Shown: piece after piece, positions 9,001 through 17,171 of the stretch
Numbering within the stretch: the first letter of the stretch is position 1
Layout of the letters: every line of letters starts with the position of its first letter
NCBI RefSeq assembly: GCF_014697615.1
Contig: NZ_JACJSD010000016.1
Location: 1 to 64,000 of the forward strand
From: Nostoc sp. FACHB-280
GTDB taxonomy: Bacteria; Cyanobacteriota; Cyanobacteriia; Cyanobacteriales; Nostocaceae
Reading direction: 5' to 3'
Length of the DNA stretch: 64,000 nt
Translations under genes and position numbers: made by a program
Notes under the pieces: generated by a model
Databases searched by the model: none
What the model was told of the DNA's origin: nothing
Seen by the model: only the letters and a program-made list of their open reading frames with translations

Positions 9001-11456
9001 AAGTTTTAATGATTTACAATAGCCTTGTTAGACATTGGAAAAATCATGCAAGTCAATCTTGCCAGCCGTTGCAGGAAGTTTATCAAATTGCCTTAAAAAC
9101 TGGTGATTTAGAGTTTGCCAGTTATTCCTTACATAATTACTCCTTTGGTTGCTATTTAATAGGTGAAGAACTAATTGGACTGGAACAAGAAATGTCTGGT
9201 TATTGCGAAGTATTGCAGCGATTAAAGCAAATAACTGGACTTGGTTATGTTCAAATTTGGCGACAAACGGTTTTAAATCTACTTGGCAAAAGTAAAGCAA
9301 CAACCATTTTAGTTGGTGATGTATATAACGAGCAAAATATGTTATCAATTCATCATGAGATGAGTGATATAACAGCAATAGCTACGGTATATTTCAATAA
9401 ATTGACCCTAAGTTATTTATTTGGTGACGTATTACTTGCCTTAAACTATGCTGTTGAGGGAGAAAAATATTTACCTGCTTTAACAGGTTTGTTAATTTTC
9501 CCGGCTTTCTATTTCTATGATTCTCTTATTCGATTAGCGACATATTATGAAGTTATACCACTAGAGCAGCATAATTTTTTAGAAAAAGTATATGCAAATC
9601 AGGAGAAAATTCAACATTGGGCAAATCATGCTCCGATGAATTTCTTGCATAAATATTACCTTGTGGAAGCAGAACGCTATCGGGTGATGGATGACAAAAT
9701 AGTGGCAATGGATTATTATGACCACGCTATTTCGGGAGCCAAAGCAAACGGTTACATTCAAGAAGAAGCCCTAGCTAACGAACTAGCGGCTAAATTCTAC
9801 TTGAACTGGGGTAAAGAAAAATTTGCCTCCTTTTATATGCAGCAAGCTTACGACTGCTACAGCCGTTGGGGTGCAAAAGCGAAAATTGCTCATTTAGAAC
9901 AACAATATCCTCAATTATTAATAGCTATCAACCAACCTACTGATATTACCATCACACCGGAAACGACTATCGCCCAAACATTTATTAAAAATGCCACTGG
10001 CAATAGCAGCCAAAATTTAAGTTTAGATTTGCCATCTGTCATGAAAGCGGCACAAGCCATATCTCAAGAAGTTGAATTAGACAAACTTTTAGCAACTTTA
10101 ATGCAGATTGCTACAGCCAATGCTGGCGCACAGATTGGTCATTTAGTTCTTCATCAGGAGGAAAAATTATTAGTAGTTGCTCAAGCTAATACTACACAGG
10201 TAAAAACTTTAGAAATTTCCTTAGATAAATATCTAGAGATTCCCCAAAATTTGATTTATACAGTAGTACGAACTCAACAGACGGTTGTGTTTGAAAACTT
10301 GAGCAATGTACCACAATTTGCAGGCGATCTCTATATAATTACCCATCAGCCCAAATCAGTTTTGTGTACTCCAATTACTCGTCAAGGAAAACTTGTTGGT
10401 ATTTTGTATTTAGAAAACAATTTAGCTGTAGGCGCTTTTACGAGCGATCGCATCGAAATTTTACAACTTTTGGCAAGCCAAGCTGCCATTTCAGTAGAAA
10501 ATGCCCGGCTGTATCAACAAACCCAAAACTATGCCCAAACTCTAGAACTAGAGGTAGAACGTAAAACCCAATCTCTCAACCAAAAAGCTCAAGCTCTCAA
10601 CCAAAAAGCTCAAGATTTAGAGCAAACCCTGCAAAAATTGCAACAAACTCAAGCGCAATTAATTCATAGCGAAAAAATGTCATCTCTAGGTCAAATGGTG
10701 GCTGGTATTGCTCATGAAATTAATAATCCAGTTACTTTTATCAGGGGCAATCTCACCCATACAGAAAATTACATTCAAGATATGATGCGGTTACTCACAC
10801 TTTATCAGCAGGAATACCCTCAAGCTAATCCGGTTATTCAAGCTTTAGAGGAAGAGATTGAGCTTGATTTTCTGTTTCAGGATGCCCATCAAACTCTAGA
10901 ATCTATGAAAGCCGGCAGTGAACGGATCAGCCAAATTGTTTTGAGTTTACGTAACTTTTCCCGTTTGGATGAAGCCGAAATTAAGGCTGTAGATTTACAT
11001 AGTGGCATTGACAGCACATTATTAATTGTCCAACATCGCTTGAAAAAATCTGTAAACCAACCTGAAATTTGTGTGATCAAGGAGTACGGTGATCTACCTC
11101 TAGTGACTTGTTATCCTAGCCAGTTGAATCAAGTTTTTTTGAATATCATCAATAATGCAATTGATGCGATTCGAGATAATCGCTTATGTAGCGAAAATCC
11201 TCAAATCCGTATTAGTACCGAAGTAATTGACACTAAACGCTTACGAATCGCAATTTTTAATACAGATAGTAACATTCCTGAAAGCCTGTATGAGCGGATT
11301 TTTGAACCGTTTTTCACTACAAAGCCAGTGGGACGTGGTAAAGGCTTAGGTTTATCTGTCAGTTATTCAATTGTTCAACAACATGATGGCAATTTAACTG
11401 TACATTCTCATCCCATACAAGGAACAGAATTTGAAATTGTTCTTCCTGTCGGTTAA
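6027..11456 (+). CDS. Hybrid Ser/Thr kinase-AAA ATPase-GAF-histidine kinase
   Basis: A giant 1809-residue sensor-signalling protein of a type common in filamentous cyanobacteria. Domains in order: a Ser/Thr protein kinase (residues ~10-270, Lys in VAIKIL near 41, catalytic loop HKDIKPAN with D134, and DFS at 153-155 where most kinases have DFG); an AAA-type ATPase (Walker A GFSGVGKT at 332-339, Walker B MFLDDLQWAD from 459); a long helical/TPR-like region (~700-1310); a GAF domain (~1345-1495); a coiled coil with a duplicated LNQKAQ unit; and a histidine kinase with H-box AHEINNP (H1563), N-box NIINNAIDAI and G-box GRGKGLGLSVSY. It should sense a small ligand or redox state through GAF and signal by phosphorylating proteins on Ser/Thr and a response regulator on Asp. 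No response regulator gene is adjacent. No membrane segment is evident, so it is likely cytosolic. Confidence 0.92.
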   Translation: MADVSSTIVIPGYQIITQLYSSSKTRVYRAIREPEKLPVAIKILTSEHPSFNEILLFRNQYTISKNLNIPGIIHPLSLETYGNGYILVMEDRGEISLREYIKTTTICLSEFLEIAIQLTDTLHGLNQNRVIHKDIKPANILIHPQTKQVQLIDFSIASLLPKENQEIKSPNILEGTLAYISPEQTGRMNRGIDYRSDFYSLGVTFYELLTKKLPFKSDDPMELVHCHLAKIPNEIKNEQIPQVLSDIVMKLMAKNAEDRYQSALGLKYDLESCLYQLKEIGSIDNFQVGRRDVSNRFLIPEKLYGRETEVKILLEAFERVANGSSEMMLVAGFSGVGKTAVVNEVHKPITRQKGYFIKGKFDQFNRNIPLFAFVQTLRDLMVQLLSESEMQLQTWKAKILEAVGDNGQVLIEVIPELELIIGKQPPAPELSGTAVQNRFNLLFSKFIAVFTTKEHPLVMFLDDLQWADSASLLLIKLLMQDNNYLLILGAYRDNEVKATHPFILMVAELRQAQKTVNTIILSPLGLIDANQLIADTLNCITERAYPFTELIVRKTQGNPFFITQFLKALHEAEQITFNSEQGYWECNIDQINELSLTDDVVNFLAAQLQKLPTETQELLKLAACIGNQFDLATLAIICEKSQAHTAMVLWKALQEGLIVPQNQMYKFYLKYNATEENTGNIENVVYRFLHDRIQQAAYSLIPLEQKQATHLKIGQLLLQNIPASEQEQKIFDIVNQLNYGVELIQNSAELNEIAKLNLKAGRKAKASTAYAAAIKYLNLGLEIIAKDSWEKQYVFCLSLHEEACEAAYLSGDIEKMEELAAIVIHSAKNILETIKVYEIEIQAYITQNRLTEAFKIGLDILKLLNVEFPNKPSQSDIQQAFQTTAVKLGDRQIADLIDLPEMGDLEILAAMRILSSIFAAAYLGNPEFLPLISIKMVDLSIDYGNTGISSYGYCTYAFLLCAVVGDIDSGYEFGKLSLNVLSKTNASLLQAKVLMIYNSLVRHWKNHASQSCQPLQEVYQIALKTGDLEFASYSLHNYSFGCYLIGEELIGLEQEMSGYCEVLQRLKQITGLGYVQIWRQTVLNLLGKSKATTILVGDVYNEQNMLSIHHEMSDITAIATVYFNKLTLSYLFGDVLLALNYAVEGEKYLPALTGLLIFPAFYFYDSLIRLATYYEVIPLEQHNFLEKVYANQEKIQHWANHAPMNFLHKYYLVEAERYRVMDDKIVAMDYYDHAISGAKANGYIQEEALANELAAKFYLNWGKEKFASFYMQQAYDCYSRWGAKAKIAHLEQQYPQLLIAINQPTDITITPETTIAQTFIKNATGNSSQNLSLDLPSVMKAAQAISQEVELDKLLATLMQIATANAGAQIGHLVLHQEEKLLVVAQANTTQVKTLEISLDKYLEIPQNLIYTVVRTQQTVVFENLSNVPQFAGDLYIITHQPKSVLCTPITRQGKLVGILYLENNLAVGAFTSDRIEILQLLASQAAISVENARLYQQTQNYAQTLELEVERKTQSLNQKAQALNQKAQDLEQTLQKLQQTQAQLIHSEKMSSLGQMVAGIAHEINNPVTFIRGNLTHTENYIQDMMRLLTLYQQEYPQANPVIQALEEEIELDFLFQDAHQTLESMKAGSERISQIVLSLRNFSRLDEAEIKAVDLHSGIDSTLLIVQHRLKKSVNQPEICVIKEYGDLPLVTCYPSQLNQVFLNIINNAIDAIRDNRLCSENPQIRISTEVIDTKRLRIAIFNTDSNIPESLYERIFEPFFTTKPVGRGKGLGLSVSYSIVQQHDGNLTVHSHPIQGTEFEIVLPVG
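10571..10612 (+). repeat. Tandem duplication inside the linker coiled coil
   Basis: Two adjacent copies of a ~21-bp unit (core ctcaaccaaaaagctcaag) encode the repeated LNQKAQ peptide just upstream of the histidine kinase H-box. The unit length equals seven residues, so the duplication inserts one coiled-coil heptad in phase. Confidence 0.7.
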
Positions 11457-11601
11457 ATTGCTCAAATCCCAAATTGAGTGATCCGTTACATCAAACTTAC
11501 TCAAACCTAAATTAGCCATTCTTTATCGCTAATCGCTACTCGAATATGGCATTTACTTGTGATCTTAGCTCGCCCTCAAAGATCCCAAATGGGTTCTATA
11601 A

Positions 11602-12084
11602 TTAGGTGTTAGCAGAAAGGAAAGAAATATTTTCAGCAAGATAATCAGGAACAGTCACACCTTGTTGTTTCGCCCAAAATTGGCTTAAAAAATGGATTTG
11701 TCGTAAACCAACAATTAAATTTAATCCAGGGATAAATAGCCACCAAACTACTAAGGGTTCTTTTAAACCTGCTTGGCGGTACAGTTCATTCACAGTTTTA
11801 TATAACTTAAACTGCACAATATAAATCCACACAATACCCAGCAGCGAAAACCAACCAAACCATCCAGGTACATCAGGATCAAAGATACGTAAAGCTTGGG
11901 GAATTGCAACTCCGAAAACAAAGGGTGCTAAACTCAGGGTTCCTGACCAACCAAACCCGTTATAACGCCTTAGTTCTTCTTGGATAATCCATTTGTACCA
12001 GCCGTAATACAGCATCCCGGTAATCACAGACAAGAAAATTACTCGCCACAACGGACGGGGTTTACCTAAATCTTTTGCTGACAT
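11602..12084 (-). CDS. Conserved membrane protein, DUF4234-like
   Basis: A 160-residue protein with about four hydrophobic segments (VIFLSVITGMLYYGWYKWI, LAPFVFGVAIPQAL, WFSLLGIVWIYIVQFKLY, VVWWLFIPGLNLIVGLRQI). The layout, with a short charged N-terminus, a Y-x-W-Y-K motif in TM1 and a Pro-Gly-Leu-Asn turn in the last helix, resembles the small DUF4234-like membrane proteins; that assignment is tentative. It starts at an ATG 70 bases downstream of hemJ on the same strand and may be cotranscribed with it. Function unknown. Confidence 0.65.
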   Translation of the reverse strand: MSAKDLGKPRPLWRVIFLSVITGMLYYGWYKWIIQEELRRYNGFGWSGTLSLAPFVFGVAIPQALRIFDPDVPGWFGWFSLLGIVWIYIVQFKLYKTVNELYRQAGLKEPLVVWWLFIPGLNLIVGLRQIHFLSQFWAKQQGVTVPDYLAENISFLSANT

Positions 12085-12154
12085 TGATTTACGCCTGAGA
12101 TATCAAATACATTTCTTAACATTTCTTAATGTAAGATATCCCAGGCGTTTTTGT

Positions 12155-12739
12155 CTAACTTTGTTCTTGAGGAACTTGGTTGATTTGCGCCATTAATTGT
12201 TCTTTATCACGTTTGCGTTTTTTGGCGTATAGCTGAATAGTCACCGCCATAAAAATAATCAAGCCTAAAATTCCCCAAGCTGTGATGTCTGTGGGTAGAT
12301 TGTTTTTGAATACAGCTAATAAGACAATCACCACCAACATAACTGTAGGTGCTTCGTTTAAAGCACGTAACTGTTGACCAGTCCAACGACATTCATCATT
12401 AGCTAACTTCTTCATTAAACGACCGCAGTAATGATGATAAGCCAATAAAATTGCGACAAATAGTAGCTTGAAGTGTAGCCAACCCTGTTTTAACACTTCT
12501 GGTTCGGTACTCACTAAACCGATCGCCATCGCTACTGTAACTAACATTCCTGGAGTAGTGATAATGCGATAAAGACGTAATTCCATAATTTGATACTGCT
12601 TTTTCAGTATCGTGCGTGCTGGTTCTGGTTCTTGTTCGGCTTCAACGTGGTAAATAAACAAACGCACCAGATAAAATAGTCCGGCAAACCAAACTACAAT
12701 GCCAATAATATGAAATGCTTTAAACCAAGAATAAGCCAT
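12155..12739 (-). CDS. hemJ: Protoporphyrinogen IX oxidase HemJ
   Basis: A 194-residue integral membrane protein with four to five helices. It carries the HemJ hallmarks: an N-terminal helix with conserved His and Trp (WFKAFHIIGIVVWFAGLFYL), the segment 'MELRLYRIITTPGM' and 'GWLHFKLLFVAILLAYHHYCG', where conserved His residues are thought to bind heme. HemJ oxidises protoporphyrinogen IX to protoporphyrin IX, the last common step before heme and chlorophyll, and is the usual cyanobacterial replacement for HemG/HemY. The start ATG is at 12737-12739. Another tetrapyrrole gene, acsF, is at 32693, not linked. C-terminus is charged (KKRKRDKEQ), as in relatives. Confidence 0.92.
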   Translation of the reverse strand: MAYSWFKAFHIIGIVVWFAGLFYLVRLFIYHVEAEQEPEPARTILKKQYQIMELRLYRIITTPGMLVTVAMAIGLVSTEPEVLKQGWLHFKLLFVAILLAYHHYCGRLMKKLANDECRWTGQQLRALNEAPTVMLVVIVLLAVFKNNLPTDITAWGILGLIIFMAVTIQLYAKKRKRDKEQLMAQINQVPQEQS

Positions 12740-12930
12740 GAATTATCATCTCCATTAAGTGGCTTTGATGAGATCGTAAGTTATCAGAAAAATTTCTACA
12801 TTTGCTTACGATAGCATTAGAAACTGGGCTGAATCATCTAATGAGCTATTTATTAAACACAGATAAATTACCCGTGTTTATCTATGATTTCACTTTTTAT
12901 AATATCGATTTTGACAAAATTTATTTCTGC

Positions 12931-13779
12931 CTAATTATCTACACGTCTGACGAAAGGCAATAAATCTTCTAAAATTGTTTGGTGATAATGTTCTTGGGCG
13001 TAATGACCAACGTTATTAAGTTTTATTAATTCTGCATTGGGCAAGGAATCACTAAATTTTTGTGCTATGTCTACAGATAACCAAGGGTCAATCACCCCCC
13101 ATTGAATTAAAATTGGCTGTTCCCATTTTTGAAAGCCAGATGCAATTTCTGTCGTTGCTTGAGTGAGTTGTAAATTACGAATAGTTGATAATAATGCTCT
13201 ACCAGCCGCAGATGTTTTCAAAAAAGGTCGGCGATACACATCTAAATCTTTATCTTCGATGCGATAACGGCTACCACCTTCTAGGGTACGGTCAACTAAT
13301 AAAGGGTCTTGAGTCATTATTTCACCTGCTAGTGGAAAACCCATTTGTTGAATTTTCCAAGGTAATTTAGCATCGGTGGAAATGGGGGCATTTAAAATAG
13401 CAATGTTGGCAATTTGTTCGGGATGACGCACGGCATATTGTAAGCCAACAGAACCTAAAAATCCTTGAACAACTAAAGAAAATCTTTCGATTTTTAGAGT
13501 TTGAATAAATTTTTCTAAAGCTGTAATAAATGCGTCGGGTGTGTAGGCAAAATCGCGTTTCTCTGGCATTGATGAAAAGCCATAACCAATCCAGTCAGGG
13601 GCGATCGCTCTTGTTCCTTGACTAGCTAAAGCAGGTAGAATATTACGCCAACTGTAACTTTGCGATACTATTCCATGCAGCAAGATTACAGGTAATAAAT
13701 CACTTTGTCCAATCGGTTCAGCTTCCCGATAAAACCACTCTAAAGAATCAATTTTTACTTTATTTTCTGTTACAGCCAC
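12931..13779 (-). CDS. Alpha/beta-hydrolase fold protein lacking the usual nucleophile
   Basis: A 282-residue protein of the haloalkane-dehalogenase/epoxide-hydrolase-like alpha/beta-hydrolase group. It shows the oxyanion-hole HG (residues 35-36), 'APDWIGYGFSS' (~60-70), an acid-turn region 'WGVIDPWLSV' and the terminal His in 'NVGHYAQEH'. The nucleophile elbow, however, reads VVQGFLGSVG (residues 103-112). Aligned without gaps to dehalogenase-type elbows (QDWGG or HDWGS), the nucleophile position is Gly106. Ser110 is four residues late. It may therefore use another mechanism or be a non-catalytic member. Similar elbows occur, to my recollection, in other cyanobacterial proteins, which would argue against decay. 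The start is an ATG inside the segment encoding MAVTENK; it is monocistronic or follows the flavoprotein gene by 60 bases. Confidence 0.85.
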   Translation of the reverse strand: MAVTENKVKIDSLEWFYREAEPIGQSDLLPVILLHGIVSQSYSWRNILPALASQGTRAIAPDWIGYGFSSMPEKRDFAYTPDAFITALEKFIQTLKIERFSLVVQGFLGSVGLQYAVRHPEQIANIAILNAPISTDAKLPWKIQQMGFPLAGEIMTQDPLLVDRTLEGGSRYRIEDKDLDVYRRPFLKTSAAGRALLSTIRNLQLTQATTEIASGFQKWEQPILIQWGVIDPWLSVDIAQKFSDSLPNAELIKLNNVGHYAQEHYHQTILEDLLPFVRRVDN

Positions 13780-13839
13780 GCTACTTTCCTAATAAAAACT
13801 GAGAATTCAGAATACAGAAGGAATGTTAATTCTGAATTC

Positions 13840-14904
13840 TCAAATAATCATCTCACGAATCGCATAAGCTGTTGCAGGGGCTAGTAACACACCGTTACGA
13901 TAATGTCCGGTGGCGAGGAGGATATTGTTAAATCCTGCTAATTTTTCAATGATGGGTGCTGGGCGACCTTCCGGGCGGGGGCGTAATCCTGACCAGGTGC
14001 GAGTGATAGTGGCTGCGGTGAGTTCTGGACAAAAGGCGATCGCTTGTTGCCTTACATCTTCTAATAATTCATGATTAGGCGGGATTTCATCGCCATCAGT
14101 GGGAAATTCCACCGTTGCGCCTATCCAATAATCTCCACCACCTACAGGGACGATATGCACATCATTACAGGTAATCATCGGCTGAAACTCAGCATTCCCA
14201 ATGGGATTTGCTAAATGTACTTGTAATGCTTGTCCAAGAACGGGGCGGATATCAACTTTTTGGTTTAACTGGTCGGTTAGAAGTGTAGAACCAAGTCCAG
14301 CCGACACTATCACCCAATCAGCATCGAATTTTCCTGCTGTCGTCTCGACTGATGTTGGTGAGATATTGACAACATTCACACCAAATTGGCAAGTTACGCC
14401 TTTTTTTTGGGCGGCTTCTACTAAGGCTAAGGTTAAAGCTGTGGGGTCGAGTTGACGGTCTTGAGGTGAATAAACTGCGCCAGTAATTTTGTCATTATTG
14501 ACTTGGGGACACATACTTTTGAGTTTCGCCCTGTCCCAAATTTCCAGATTCCAACCTTGGGAGGCGCGAATTTCTACTAGTTTTTCCCAATTCTCAAAAT
14601 TTTCCTCTTCCCAAGACAAATGAAGAATACCTTGACGGTTGAAGGGGATTTTCCGCCCGGTTAATGCTTCTAGTTCGGGGATTAAGGTTTCATAGCGTTC
14701 AATGCTAGTTTGTCTTAGCCGCCAAGCTTTACCCTTGATTTTTTGACTAATAGCGCCCATCAAAACACCAAGAGCTGCACCTGTAGAAGCTTGTGCGGGT
14801 TGGTTTTGGTCAATAACGGTAATTTGCAACCCTGTTACTTGACTCAGTTCATAGGCGATCGCGGCTCCAATGACACCACAACCGATAATAATTACATGAC
14901 TCAT
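13840..14904 (-). CDS. FAD-dependent oxidoreductase, glycine oxidase (ThiO)-like
   Basis: A 354-residue D-amino-acid-oxidase superfamily flavoprotein. The N-terminal Rossmann motif GCGVIG (residues 8-13) binds the FAD ADP moiety, followed by 'VIDQNQPAQASTGAALGVL'; the C-terminus carries 'TWSGLRPRPEGRPAPIIE' and 'NILLATGHYRNGVLLAP', both typical of glycine oxidases. ThiO oxidises glycine to the imine used for the thiazole of thiamine. No thi genes are adjacent, so the substrate is inferred from family only; other small amines or amino acids are possible. It lies 60 bases upstream of the alpha/beta-hydrolase gene on the same strand and could share its transcript. Confidence 0.85.
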   Translation of the reverse strand: MSHVIIIGCGVIGAAIAYELSQVTGLQITVIDQNQPAQASTGAALGVLMGAISQKIKGKAWRLRQTSIERYETLIPELEALTGRKIPFNRQGILHLSWEEENFENWEKLVEIRASQGWNLEIWDRAKLKSMCPQVNNDKITGAVYSPQDRQLDPTALTLALVEAAQKKGVTCQFGVNVVNISPTSVETTAGKFDADWVIVSAGLGSTLLTDQLNQKVDIRPVLGQALQVHLANPIGNAEFQPMITCNDVHIVPVGGGDYWIGATVEFPTDGDEIPPNHELLEDVRQQAIAFCPELTAATITRTWSGLRPRPEGRPAPIIEKLAGFNNILLATGHYRNGVLLAPATAYAIREMII

Positions 14905-14939
14905 TGCTGGGATATTGAGGAGTTATGAGTTAGAACCGC

Positions 14940-14975
14940 CGTGAAGTCAAAAGTTAAAAGTCAAAAATCAAAAGG
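14940..14975 (+). repeat. Short AAGTCAAAA-type tandem repeats
   Basis: A degenerate run of gtcaaaagttaaaagtcaaaaatcaaaag between the flavoprotein and psbQ genes. Such short tandem repeats are common between genes in Nostocales. No function is assigned. Confidence 0.5.
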
Positions 14976-15053
14976 TTTCTTCATTTCAGACTTTAGACTT
15001 CAAACTTCAGCTTTTTTCTTCTAACTCATAACTTATCATTCAGCAATCACTGT

Positions 15054-15518
15054 TTAGGACTCAGCTTGTTTGCTACCTTCGGGTAACAGTTGCAGGAATT
15101 TGTCAACATCTGTAAAGGCAGCTTTGTAGTTACTCAAGGCAACTAGACTATTACCATTACTAGCAGCTTGATCAACTTTAACCAAGTGGTTCAGTAAATC
15201 TTTGGTGATTTGACGAGCTGTAGTTTGGTCTTTGGGTAAAAGATGGGGAGTGATGTAAGTCATGGTCAGCCTAGCTTCTGCCATTGGGCCATGAATAAAG
15301 TTACCCACCTTAATCCACTCATTTTTGTCGATGAGGTTTTTGAGTTCTGCTGCGCGATCGCGTACAGTCTGAACTTCAGGCACATATTCCTGAATTTGGG
15401 CAATTTGATCTGCTGTATAAGTTGGAGGTGCAACTGCGACCCCAGGGCCACCACAACTAATGAGAAATGTAGCCAATAATACCAGAATGATTGAGAAAAT
15501 CGAGCGTTGACGCGCCAT
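15054..15518 (-). CDS. psbQ: Photosystem II protein PsbQ (CyanoQ)
   Basis: A 154-residue lipoprotein. The N-terminus has a positively charged start, a hydrophobic helix and a lipobox LISC with the acylated Cys at residue 22. The mature part is a four-helix bundle pattern with 'QIQEYVPEVQTVRDRAAELKN', 'EWIKVGNFIHGPMAEARL' and 'LLPKDQTTARQITKDLLNHL', matching cyanobacterial CyanoQ. It is anchored in the thylakoid membrane on the lumenal side and stabilises the oxygen-evolving complex of photosystem II. It is transcribed alone; the ~340-base region upstream is shared with a divergent gene. Confidence 0.93.
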   Translation of the reverse strand: MARQRSIFSIILVLLATFLISCGGPGVAVAPPTYTADQIAQIQEYVPEVQTVRDRAAELKNLIDKNEWIKVGNFIHGPMAEARLTMTYITPHLLPKDQTTARQITKDLLNHLVKVDQAASNGNSLVALSNYKAAFTDVDKFLQLLPEGSKQAES

Positions 15519-15858
15519 AAACTGAACTTAACTTTTTTTAACGTTTGCCAGCTAACAGTGTAATTTTAGATCGCCAAGGTAATTTCTCGTTCTAGCCAGT
15601 AGATGATTTTGCGGAAAATTATCAGATTTTTGTCCGACGAATCTAACGTCAAACACTTTCCTAAGTTTTTAAGTATAATTGCTCATATAGAAAAAATTTC
15701 AGACTTAACCTTAAATCAATTGTTAAGAAAAGGTAATTTTATAGTTGCGAAATTTAAAACGTCTTGATAAGCTGAAACACTAACAAGATAAGGCCTTCTG
15801 GCGGTTTTCTGTCGTCGCATTCCCCTTAGCTGACTCAACTATTTAGGAGTGTTTTTTC
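15519..15858. other. Divergent promoter region of psbQ and a hypothetical gene
   Basis: About 340 AT-rich bases between two divergent genes. I see no repeat, RNA gene or strong hairpin. The ribosome binding site of the plus-strand gene (taggag, 15844-15849) is at its right end. Confidence 0.4.
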
Positions 15859-16290
15859 GTGAACGCAGCTGAACAGGCAACTAACCTTGAACTCGCCAGC
15901 AAGATTGCTACGGTAGTTAATTTATTCAAACTCCAGTTTCCAGATGCAAAATCGGATTTAAAACCTTGGCAGAATGACCCAGAAACCAGAGAATTAGTTG
16001 ATCCAGATTCTATAGACATTGGCTTTCACTTTCCTGGAATCAGCAAATCCTGGCGGAGTCGGAGTGTTTTGATTCAAATTCGGTTTCATCAAGATCCGAT
16101 AACAAACTTACGTCGCGCAATTGGCATAGAAGTAGCTGGATTTGATCATCGTGGCGAAGCTTGGCGACTTTCGACAGTGGAAAACTGGAATTTTGTGGGT
16201 GAGTCTCTTCCTTCTGCACAAATTAGCGAACAACTCAAACAATTTTGTCGGCAAATTTTAGAACTGTTTAATGAGAAGTCTGAAGTGTGA
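15859..16290 (+). CDS. Conserved hypothetical protein
   Basis: A 143-residue soluble protein with no signal peptide or membrane segment. It has an N-terminal helix (EQATNLELASKIATVVNLFKLQ) followed by a mixed alpha/beta domain (SIDIGFHFPGISKSWRSRSV, RRAIGIEVAGFDHRGEAWRLS). I do not recognise a named family, although it reads like a well-conserved cyanobacterial protein. The start is GTG at 15859, supported by a TAGGAG sequence eight bases upstream and by lack of a better ATG. It ends 46 bases before the convergent Uma2 gene. Confidence 0.7.
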   Translation: MNAAEQATNLELASKIATVVNLFKLQFPDAKSDLKPWQNDPETRELVDPDSIDIGFHFPGISKSWRSRSVLIQIRFHQDPITNLRRAIGIEVAGFDHRGEAWRLSTVENWNFVGESLPSAQISEQLKQFCRQILELFNEKSEV

Positions 16291-16336
16291 AATTCTCTTC
16301 TTTAACCTTCAGACTCATAACTGTCAGCACTTATAA

Positions 16337-17131
16337 CTAAGCATCAGGGTCTTCGCCTAATTCTCGTAAGCGGGCGGCTAAACGTTCAGCGCGTGCTTGG
16401 GCTGCTTGGGCTTGAGCTTGGGCAGTTTCAGCTTGAGTCTGAGCTTGGGCTGCTTCAGCTTGGGCTGCTTCTTCTGGTAAAGGGACAAGATTACCATCAG
16501 TATCGTAAAATCGCAGCCAAATAGCTGTTTCTCTGTCTACTGCACCTTCCCAAGTTCCTAGCCATAAGCCTAAACGCTGACACCATAGCCAGCCTTGTTC
16601 ATTTGCTGTTAGGGGCTGATAATTTTGATTGGCATCTAAATGCCAGCCTTGTAAGGAATTTGGGTCAAAGGGGTCATAGACAAAGTAATCTGGGGTGCGG
16701 AAGGTTTGTTGATAAATTGCTTTTTTGGTCACTTTATCAACCCGCGCCGTAGATGGTGACATTAATTCGACAATCACATCTGGGTAACGGCCGTTTTCTT
16801 CCCAAACCACCCAACCTTGTCTGGGGATAGTACCATCAACATTCAACACTGCAAAAAAATCTGGGCCGCGAAAATCATTGTTACGCGCTTGGGTACTGCT
16901 GTAGTAGATGAACATATTACCACCTGTGTAAAAGTCGTTTCGGTCAGCCCAAGCTTGCTGCAATGACCGAATTAAGACATTCATGGCAATACGGTGGCGA
17001 TTTGACTCCAAAGGTTCTCCATCATCAAATATTAAATCTGTGGGTGGCATAGGGGGTTGCCAGTCCGCAATATCATCTACGATATCAGTCGTTTGGGATG
17101 TGATTTCTAAATCTGGCTTACTTATTGTCAT
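16337..17131 (-). CDS. Uma2 family (DUF820) endonuclease-fold protein
   Basis: A 264-residue protein with the Uma2/DUF820 restriction-endonuclease-like fold: 'FRGPDFFAVLNVD', 'GRYPDVIVELMSPSTARVDKVTKKAIYQ' and 'TPDYFVYDP', giving the usual D...E-x-L and K residues of the PD-(D/E)XK core. Such genes are highly expanded in cyanobacteria and their role is unknown. After the domain comes a low-complexity Ala-Gln-Glu helix (repeated AQA and EAAQAQ units) and an 'AERLAARLRELGEDPDA' tail, a common ending for this family. The start is an ATG at 17129-17131. Confidence 0.88.
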   Translation of the reverse strand: MTISKPDLEITSQTTDIVDDIADWQPPMPPTDLIFDDGEPLESNRHRIAMNVLIRSLQQAWADRNDFYTGGNMFIYYSSTQARNNDFRGPDFFAVLNVDGTIPRQGWVVWEENGRYPDVIVELMSPSTARVDKVTKKAIYQQTFRTPDYFVYDPFDPNSLQGWHLDANQNYQPLTANEQGWLWCQRLGLWLGTWEGAVDRETAIWLRFYDTDGNLVPLPEEAAQAEAAQAQTQAETAQAQAQAAQARAERLAARLRELGEDPDA

Positions 17132-17171
17132 ATCAACCCCCTAAAGTAGACTGTCAAAACTTGTGCATACA

